A DNA stretch of 64,000 nt, from positions 186,001 to 250,000 of the forward strand of contig NZ_MCGQ01000008.1 in assembly GCF_002242805.1 (NCBI RefSeq), given 5' to 3'. Positions 58,607 through 64,000 of this stretch are shown here, in pieces. The position numbers were made by a program, and so were the translations under genes. The stretch's first letter is position 1. The number at the start of each line of letters is the position of its first letter. The DNA is from Streptomyces diastatochromogenes. GTDB lineage: Bacteria; Actinomycetota; Actinomycetes; Streptomycetales; Streptomycetaceae. A model generated the notes under the pieces. It was not told where the DNA came from. It did no database searches and worked only from the letters and a program-made list of their open reading frames with translations.

Positions 58607-58673
58607 TCCCGAGGAAAGGTCAACTGTTCCCGAGGAAGGGTCAACTGTTCCTGAGGAAGGTCAACGTTTGACC
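58607..58673. repeat. 21-bp phased tandem repeats with an inverted GGTCAA/TTGACC site
   Basis: Three units lie at 58607-58627, 58628-58648 and 58649-58668. Units 1 and 2 differ at one base; unit 3 is diverged and one base shorter. The core is GAGGAAGGGTCAACTG. The last copy joins an inverted site GGTCAA-CGT-TTGACC (58659-58673). They lie between the divergent DUF6445 and DUF4142 genes, 35-100 bp from the DUF6445 start. A 21-bp period places sites on one DNA face, as in cooperative operators. Confidence 0.7.
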
Positions 58674-58825
58674 AACTGCGGCCGGGGTGACGGCCGGACG
58701 AAGGGGGCGATTCCGCGCTGTGGCGATTCTTTACCCGAAACCACCGACACAAATCGCCTCCGCATCCGTACTGCTGTGCGTCCGAACCGCCTGCAGGCGG
58801 GATCCATGGCCGGGCAGGAGGCACG

Positions 58826-59611
58826 GTGCGCTTTTCGCGGAACGCGACGGGAACTCTCTTCGTGGGCGGTGCAATGGCCCTGACCCTCGGCGCACTCGCC
58901 TACCCGGGCATGCTCGGCCTGAGCAAGGTCTCGACCGCCCCGGACCGTGTCATCGCCAACACCCAGTGGGGTCCCCTCACCGAGTCCGACCGGGACTTCG
59001 TGGTGAAGGTGCGGGCCGCCGGTCTGTGGGAGTACCCGGTGGGGCAGATCGGGCTGCAGAAGGGCACCACCAAGGGGGTCATCGAGGCCAGCAAGCACCT
59101 GGTCGACGGGCACTCCGCGCTGGACACCACGTGCCGCAAGATCGCGCCGATGCTGAACATCACGCTGCCCAACATCGCGAGCCCCCAGCAGGAGGGCTTC
59201 GTCAACACGCTGAAGTCGGAGAGCGGCAAGAAGTTCGACACCGACTTCGCCAACATCCTGCGGATGACGCACGGCTCGATCTTCAACACGGTGGCGAAGA
59301 TCCGGTCCACGACCAAGAACTCGCTGGTGCGGGCCCTGGCCGACCAGGCCAACGACACCGTGCTCGACCACATCACGGTGATGGAGAAGACCGGTCTGGT
59401 CGACTTCGACCAGACCCTCTTCCAGCAGACCACCCCGCCGAAGCTGCCCGACTCCGACCTGACCCCGCCGCCCCCGCCGGCGGGCCAGCCCGAGGTGGTG
59501 CTCACCCCGCCGCCGAACGCGACGTCCACACCGGTGGACATCGACGGCCTCACCGCCGGCAACGGCGGCGGCGGGAACGCCGCACCCAGCCCGAGCCCGA
59601 CCGTGGGCTAG
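58826..59611 (+). CDS. DUF4142 exported protein
   Basis: A 261-residue protein with an N-terminal membrane/signal segment (LFVGGAMALTLGALAYPGML), a four-helix DUF4142 bundle (ESDRDFVVKVRAAGLWEYPV to DHITVMEKTGLVDF) and a Pro-rich C-terminal tail (LTPPPPPAGQPEVVLTPPP). DUF4142 domains resemble ferritin-like bundles but the metal ligands are not clear here. The GTG at 58826 follows AGGAGG. Its stop overlaps that of the convergent glucosidase in GCTAGC. Confidence 0.85.
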   Translation: MRFSRNATGTLFVGGAMALTLGALAYPGMLGLSKVSTAPDRVIANTQWGPLTESDRDFVVKVRAAGLWEYPVGQIGLQKGTTKGVIEASKHLVDGHSALDTTCRKIAPMLNITLPNIASPQQEGFVNTLKSESGKKFDTDFANILRMTHGSIFNTVAKIRSTTKNSLVRALADQANDTVLDHITVMEKTGLVDFDQTLFQQTTPPKLPDSDLTPPPPPAGQPEVVLTPPPNATSTPVDIDGLTAGNGGGGNAAPSPSPTVG

Positions 59612-61254
59612 CCCAGCCAGACCGTGGTGTCCGGCGGAAGGACGCCCGTCTCCGGGAGCGGGGTGGCGGCCAGCAGCACCTCGCCCGGAGGCAGTCGTAC
59701 GGGCTCAGCGGTGAGGTTGGTGACACAGCGCCAGGTCTCGGTGCGGGCGAAGTCCAGCACCCCGGCCGGGGCGTCGGGCGTCCAGGTCAGCGTCTCGCCC
59801 TCCAACAGCTTGCGGCGCAGCCGGAGCGCGGTGCGGTACAGCTCCAGGGTCGAGCCCTCGGCACCCGCCTGGGCCTCGACGGCGTACGACGCGAAGGACG
59901 GTGGCTGCGGCAGCCAGGCGGCCCCGGACCCGAAGCCGTACGACGGTCCGGTCGTCGTCCACGGCAGCGGCACCCGGCACCCGTCGCGGCCCTTGCGGGC
60001 ATGTCCCGTCTGCTCCCAGATCGGGTCCCGCAGCACCTCGGCGGGCAGGTCGGCGACCTCGGGCAGGCCGAGTTCCTCGCCCTGGTAGACGTACGCCGAT
60101 CCGGGCAGCGCCAGCATCAGCAGGGTCGCGGCCCGGGCCCGGCGCAGGCCCGCCTCCTGGTCGAGCGCCGGAGCCGTGCCGCCGGACAGCAGCCAGGCGT
60201 TCTCGTCGGTGCCGGGCAGGAGCACGAGGCGTGAGGTGTGGCGGACGACGTCGTGGTTGGAGAGCACCCAGGTGGCACTGGCACCGGCGGCACGGGCCGT
60301 CGCCAGGGAGCCGGTGATGACCCGACGGAGTTCCTCCGCGCTCCAACCTGCCTGCAGATACTCGAAGTTGAAGGCCTGGCCGAGTTCGTCCGGGCGGGCG
60401 TACAGGGCGCGGCGGGCGTCCGGGACCCAGGCCTCGGCGACCGCGGTGCGGGGCGGGCTGTAGGCGTCGAAGATCTTGCGCCAGTCGCGGTAGATCTCGT
60501 GGACCTCGTCGCGGTCCCAGTAGGGGTGCGTGCCGGGCTCCACCCGCAGCAGGGCCTCCTCGCCCGTGGCGCCCAGGTCGCCCACGTCCCGCAGCGGTTC
60601 GGACAGGTCCTTGGCCAGACCGTGGGCGACGTCGACGCGGAAGCCGTCGACGCCCCGGTCGGACCAGAACCGCAGGGTGGTGCGGAAGTCGGCGCGGACC
60701 TCGTCGTTCGCCCAGTTCAGGTCGGGCTGTTCGGGGGCGAACAGGTGCAGGTACCAGTCGCCGTCGGGGACCCGCCGCCAGGCGCTGCCACCGAAGACCG
60801 ACTGCCAGTCGGTGGGCGGGAGTTCACCACCCGCACCACGGCCGCGGCGGAAGACGTAGCGCTCGCGGGCCGCGGATCCGGGCCCTGCCCGCAGCGCCTC
60901 CTGGAACCAGGGGTGCTGGTGCGAGGTGTGGTTCGGGACGATGTCGACGACGACCTTCAGGCCGAGCCGGTGGGCCTCGGCGGCCATCGCGTCGAAGTCG
61001 TCCAGGGTGCCGAGACGCGGGTCCACGTCCCGGTGGTCGGCGACGTCGTAGCCGCCGTCGGCGAGTTCGGAGGGGTAGAAGGGGCTGAGCCACAGGGCGT
61101 CGACGCCCAGCGTGGCGAGATGGTCCAGGCGCTCGGTGACGCCCCTGAGGTCGCCGAGGCCGTCGCCGTCGGCGTCGGCGAAGCTGCGCGGATAGACCTG
61201 GTAGATGACGGCCTGGCGCCACCAGTCGGGATTCCTGGAGGAGAGGTCTGCCAT
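59608..61254 (-). CDS. GH13 alpha-glucosidase-like glycoside hydrolase
   Basis: A 548-residue alpha-amylase-superfamily enzyme from the ATG at 61254. The (beta/alpha)8 barrel shows IYQVYPRSFADADGDGLGDL, DIVPNHTSHQHPWF, nucleophile Asp in DGFRVDVAHG, acid/base Glu in AVAEAWV and the transition-state Asp in LSNHDVVRH. This matches alpha-glucosidases or trehalose/isomaltose hydrolases. There is no signal peptide, so it is cytoplasmic. No transporter genes adjoin. Confidence 0.93.
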   Translation of the reverse strand: MADLSSRNPDWWRQAVIYQVYPRSFADADGDGLGDLRGVTERLDHLATLGVDALWLSPFYPSELADGGYDVADHRDVDPRLGTLDDFDAMAAEAHRLGLKVVVDIVPNHTSHQHPWFQEALRAGPGSAARERYVFRRGRGAGGELPPTDWQSVFGGSAWRRVPDGDWYLHLFAPEQPDLNWANDEVRADFRTTLRFWSDRGVDGFRVDVAHGLAKDLSEPLRDVGDLGATGEEALLRVEPGTHPYWDRDEVHEIYRDWRKIFDAYSPPRTAVAEAWVPDARRALYARPDELGQAFNFEYLQAGWSAEELRRVITGSLATARAAGASATWVLSNHDVVRHTSRLVLLPGTDENAWLLSGGTAPALDQEAGLRRARAATLLMLALPGSAYVYQGEELGLPEVADLPAEVLRDPIWEQTGHARKGRDGCRVPLPWTTTGPSYGFGSGAAWLPQPPSFASYAVEAQAGAEGSTLELYRTALRLRRKLLEGETLTWTPDAPAGVLDFARTETWRCVTNLTAEPVRLPPGEVLLAATPLPETGVLPPDTTVWLG

Positions 61255-61384
61255 ACCCGAACTCTGTCCACCTTGCCCGGAAACGGAACCTCGGGTCGTC
61301 CCTGTGCCCGGCTGTGTGATCTTCAATACCTGGGCGGGTATGCGGCTTTGCAGCCGAATGGATCGCCGCCTACGGTGGGCGGGC

Positions 61385-61542
61385 CGTGGTGCTCGGGAAG
61401 TCGATGGAAGGTCGACGCGGCCCTCGCCACTGTGATCGGGGAGTTCCCGTTCCGTCCGGCAGCCGCCGGGCCACTGGTCCTACGACCGGGAAGGCAGGAA
61501 CGACGAGCGCAACACCCGTAAGCCAGGAGACCGGCCACGGCA
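61385..61542 (+). promoter_or_regulatory. Cobalamin riboswitch
   Basis: Class hallmarks occur in order: GGTGCTCGGGAAG (61388-61400), GCCACTGTGATCGGGGAG (61426-61443), CCACTGGTCC and GGGAAGGC (61471-61496), and the B12 box AAGCCAGGAGACCGGCC (61520-61536). It lies 40-200 bp before the ATG at 61582 of a nickel/cobalt permease. Adenosylcobalamin binding would be expected to repress it. The rest of the 327-bp gap (61255-61384) contains only a short inverted repeat CGGCT/AGCCG near 61342. Confidence 0.92.
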
Positions 61543-61581
61543 CTCACGAGTTGATCCACGAGGTGCTGGAGCGTGAACCGG

Positions 61582-62679
61582 ATGGCCGGGATGCCCGATG
61601 CTGCTGCTTTCCGCTGGCGACGCGAGGACACGATCAGGACGGCGGGGCTGCTGGCGGTCATCGCCGCGCTGCACGTCGTCGCCTTCGGTGTGCTCTTCCT
61701 GCTCGTCGCCCCCGAGCACTACCAGGTCGGCCGGGACGTCTTCGGCATCGGCCTCGGCGTCACCGCCTACACCCTCGGCATGCGGCACGCCTTCGACGCC
61801 GACCACATCGCCGCCATCGACAACACCACCCGCAAACTGATGGCCGACGGCAAGCGGCCGGTGTCGGTGGGCTTCTGGTTCGCGCTCGGCCACTCCAGCG
61901 TGGTGGTGCTGCTGGCCGCCCTGATCGCCGGCGGCACCCAGCTCGCGGGCCGGGTCATGAACGAGCACTCACGCACCCACCAGGTGCTCGGCTTCCTCGG
62001 TACGACGATCTCGGGCACGTTCCTCTACCTCATCGCCGCCCTCAACCTGGTCGCCCTGGCCGGCATCCTGAAGGTCTTCCGGGCGATGCGGGCGGGGACG
62101 TACGACGAGAGGGAACTCGAACAGCACCTGGATTCCCGGGGCTTCATGAACCGGCTCCTCGGCCGCCTCACCAAGTCGATCAGCCGCCCCGGCCAGATGT
62201 ACCCGCTGGGCTTCCTCTTCGGGCTCGGCTTCGACACGGCCACCGAGGTCACGCTGATGGTCATGGCGGGCTCGGGAGCGGCGGCGGGCCTGCCCTGGTA
62301 CGCGATCCTCTGTCTGCCCCTCCTCTTCGCCGCCGGAATGAGCCTGTTCGACACCCTCGACGGCACGTTCATGAACTTCGCCTACCAGTGGGCGTTCTCC
62401 AACCCCGTCCGCAAGGTCTTCTACAACCTCACCATCACCGGCCTGTCCATCGCCGTCGCCTTCTTCATCGGCACGATCGAGCTGGTCGGCGTCCTGCACG
62501 ACAAGTTCGACCTGACCGACGCCGTCACCGGCTGGATCGCCGGGATCGACCTGGACAGCGTCGGCTACATCATCGTCGGCCTGTTCGTGGTGGTGTGGGC
62601 GGCGGCGCTGTCGTACTGGCGGATCGCCAGGGTGGAGGAGCGCTGGTCGAACCCGGCCGGCGCCGCCGCCTCGGACTAG
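61582..62679 (+). CDS. Nickel/cobalt permease (NiCoT, HoxN/NixA family)
   Basis: About 365 residues with eight membrane segments. The NiCoT signature RHAFDADHIAAIDN (HX4DH) in helix 2 forms the metal site; GFWFALGHSSVV and LGFDTATEV are further conserved motifs. The ATG at 61582 is chosen because GGAG is 10 bp upstream, while the GTG at 61573 is too close. The upstream cobalamin riboswitch indicates cobalt uptake for vitamin B12 synthesis. Its stop overlaps the convergent nucleoside hydrolase stop in CTAG. Confidence 0.95.
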   Translation: MAGMPDAAAFRWRREDTIRTAGLLAVIAALHVVAFGVLFLLVAPEHYQVGRDVFGIGLGVTAYTLGMRHAFDADHIAAIDNTTRKLMADGKRPVSVGFWFALGHSSVVVLLAALIAGGTQLAGRVMNEHSRTHQVLGFLGTTISGTFLYLIAALNLVALAGILKVFRAMRAGTYDERELEQHLDSRGFMNRLLGRLTKSISRPGQMYPLGFLFGLGFDTATEVTLMVMAGSGAAAGLPWYAILCLPLLFAAGMSLFDTLDGTFMNFAYQWAFSNPVRKVFYNLTITGLSIAVAFFIGTIELVGVLHDKFDLTDAVTGWIAGIDLDSVGYIIVGLFVVVWAAALSYWRIARVEERWSNPAGAAASD

Positions 62680-63656
62680 GGCCTGGTGGCGTGTCGACGT
62701 TCGACCGTCTCCAGGTACAGCTTCACGTACCGGTCCACGTCCACCTCCAACGCCACGTCCACCAGGGCCTGTTCACGCGCGCCATGGTGGATCTCGGACT
62801 CGCCGTGGCGGGCGCGGCGGTCGACGATCGTCTGGCCCCGGGTCGGGCCCGGGGCCAGGGAGACCTCGACCGGCAGCAGGCGGGTGCCGATGCCGGCCGG
62901 GTCCGCGACCGCGCACACCGCGCCCGCGTCACCGAGGCCGCCGGCCGGGTCGTCGCCGTCGGGGTCGGGCGCGGACGGGCGGTGGGCCAGCAACTCGCCG
63001 GCCAGCCGGGTGCCCGGTTCCTTGCTCGCCCGCAGCCGCCGTACGTCCGCGCCCGGCACCACGACCCGGGTGAACACGTCGAGCCCGTACATCGTGATCG
63101 GCACCCCGGCGCCGAGCAGGATCGCCGCCGCCTCCGGGTCGTGCCAGACGTTGAACTCGGCGACCGGTGTGGCGTTCCCGGTGGCGACCGCGCCGCCCAT
63201 GAACACGATCCGCTCGATGTTCCGGGTCACCTCCGGGTGCGTGCGCAGCAGGAGGGCGATGTTGGTGAGCGGTGCGGTCGGGATCAGGGTGACCGGGGTC
63301 GGGGAGGCCAGGATCTCGCGGTACAGCAGGGTCACGGCGTCCACGGCGGCGCGGCCGCGTCGGGGGGCGGGCAGGCCGAGGTCGCCCATCCCGTCCACGC
63401 CGTGCACATGCCGGGCCGAGCGGGCCGGCTCGATCAGCGGGCGCTCGGCGCCCCGCGCCACCGGGATGTCGGGGGCGCCCGCCTGCTCCAGCACGGTCAG
63501 GGTGTTGTGGACCACCCCGTCGACATCCGTGTTCCCGGCCACACAGGTCACCGCCCTGAGGTCCAGGCCCGGGTGGCGTACGGCGAACAGCAGGGCCAGG
63601 GCGTCGTCGACGCCGGTGTCGCAGTCGATGATCACGGGGATGGGATGACCGGTCAC
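62676..63656 (-). CDS. Inosine-uridine-preferring nucleoside hydrolase
   Basis: A 326-residue N-ribosidase. The calcium-binding Asp cluster is IIDCDTGVDDALAL (residues 9-22); MGGAV, EFNVWHDPEAA and a C-terminal active-site segment complete the fold. It cleaves ribonucleosides to base and ribose for salvage. The region GGLGDAGAVCAVADP replaces the usual H-D-P loop, so substrate range may differ from RihA/B. No ribose transporter is nearby. Confidence 0.92.
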   Translation of the reverse strand: MTGHPIPVIIDCDTGVDDALALLFAVRHPGLDLRAVTCVAGNTDVDGVVHNTLTVLEQAGAPDIPVARGAERPLIEPARSARHVHGVDGMGDLGLPAPRRGRAAVDAVTLLYREILASPTPVTLIPTAPLTNIALLLRTHPEVTRNIERIVFMGGAVATGNATPVAEFNVWHDPEAAAILLGAGVPITMYGLDVFTRVVVPGADVRRLRASKEPGTRLAGELLAHRPSAPDPDGDDPAGGLGDAGAVCAVADPAGIGTRLLPVEVSLAPGPTRGQTIVDRRARHGESEIHHGAREQALVDVALEVDVDRYVKLYLETVERRHATRP

Positions 63657-63687
63657 GGCGGGCTCCTTCCGTCGTACAGACCCTAGA

Positions 63688-64000
63688 TCAGTTCCACAGC
63701 GCGGTGCCCCTTTCCGCCACCCGGTCGGCGATGCGCCGCAGCAGATCGGGCACGGGGAGGGCGCCGGGGCGGCGGCCGTCCCTCAGCCGTACGGCCGCGA
63801 GGCCCGCCTCGGCCTCCCGGTCGCCGATCACCGCCTGGTACGGGACCAGGCGGGCCGCCCGGACGCGGGCGCCGAGGGTGCCCTGCTCGGGGGCGGCCAG
63901 CTCGGCGCGCAGGCCCAGCGCGGCCGCCTCCCGGACCACCGCGGCCGCCCGCTCCACCTGCTCCTCGGCGACCGGCAGCACGGCCAGCTGCACCGGGGCC
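63688..64000 (-). CDS. thrS: 3' end of a threonyl-tRNA-synthetase-like gene (partial)
   Basis: About 104 codons, continuing beyond the window edge. This is a class II synthetase anticodon-binding domain: APVQLAVLPVAEEQ, then ARVRAARLVPYQAVIGDREA and AAVRLRDGRRPG. Order and the LPVAEEQ strand fit ThrRS best, but HisRS/ProRS relatives share this fold. Without the catalytic domain the specificity is uncertain. It is upstream of the nucleoside hydrolase on the same strand. Confidence 0.7.
   Translation of the reverse strand, partial: APVQLAVLPVAEEQVERAAAVVREAAALGLRAELAAPEQGTLGARVRAARLVPYQAVIGDREAEAGLAAVRLRDGRRPGALPVPDLLRRIADRVAERGTALWN

Noticed and set aside
60826..60845. CACCCGCACCAC match to the interspersed hairpin repeat
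   Set aside because: It encodes a conserved Gly-Gly-Glu-Leu-Pro-Pro segment of the GH13 enzyme and lacks the flanking parts and the stem of the repeat.

Overview
The window looks like chromosomal DNA of a Streptomyces or close relative. It is very GC-rich with G/C-biased third codon positions and GTG/TTG starts. It carries typical actinomycete families: a SigE-type sigma factor, a nitrate-sensing-domain kinase, large secreted FG-GAP proteins, DUF2182, DUF4142, DUF6445 and PucR/LysR/XRE/HxlR regulators. I see no rRNA, tRNA, CRISPR array, integrase or transposase. Functions come from reading the translated sequences; no database search was run.

Layout. 0-2.4 kb: a DEAD-box RNA helicase whose ribosome-binding site lies in a hairpin, then a CBS protein and a small conserved protein. 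2.4-7 kb: redox genes with divergent LysR and XRE regulators. 7-14.4 kb: an orphan nitrate-sensing kinase, a SigE-like sigma factor with a membrane partner, and a coupled pair made of a membrane-tethered sigma-like protein and a penicillin-binding-protein relative with a degenerate transpeptidase site, followed by a phage-lysin-like amidase. 14.4-23 kb: membrane and secreted proteins, a pentapeptide-repeat protein, DUF2182, an azoreductase with its HxlR regulator, and a VOC protein. 23.2-25.2 kb: an ATP-grasp/GNAT pair, probably leaderless. 25.2-29.5 kb: a two-component system and an MMPL exporter. 29.7-38.2 kb: a flotillin-like SPFH protein, a 1630-residue AAA+ ATPase and a divergent PucR regulator, with a promoter region full of TGCCGG/CCGGCA half-sites. 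38.3-50.5 kb: an apparent envelope glycosylation/redox neighbourhood (epimerase, multi-pass membrane enzyme, membrane molybdoenzyme, methyltransferase, DUF2064 and GT2 transferases, OmpR-type two-component system), interrupted by two tandem FG-GAP secreted proteins and an AraC regulator. 50.6-56.7 kb: a small membrane protein/winged-helix pair behind a repeated operator, an aquaglyceroporin, an SDR, DUF4328 and an Ig-repeat secreted protein. 56.7-64 kb: two gene relics, DUF2871, DUF6445 and DUF4142 around 21-bp phased repeats, a GH13 glucosidase, a cobalamin riboswitch driving a nickel/cobalt permease, a nucleoside hydrolase, and the 3' end of a threonyl-tRNA-synthetase-like gene.

The best candidates for undescribed biology are the SPFH/giant AAA+ operon with its multi-site operator, the membrane-sigma/pseudo-PBP pair, the glycosylation/molybdoenzyme locus, the ATP-grasp/GNAT pair and the phased repeats at 58.6 kb.
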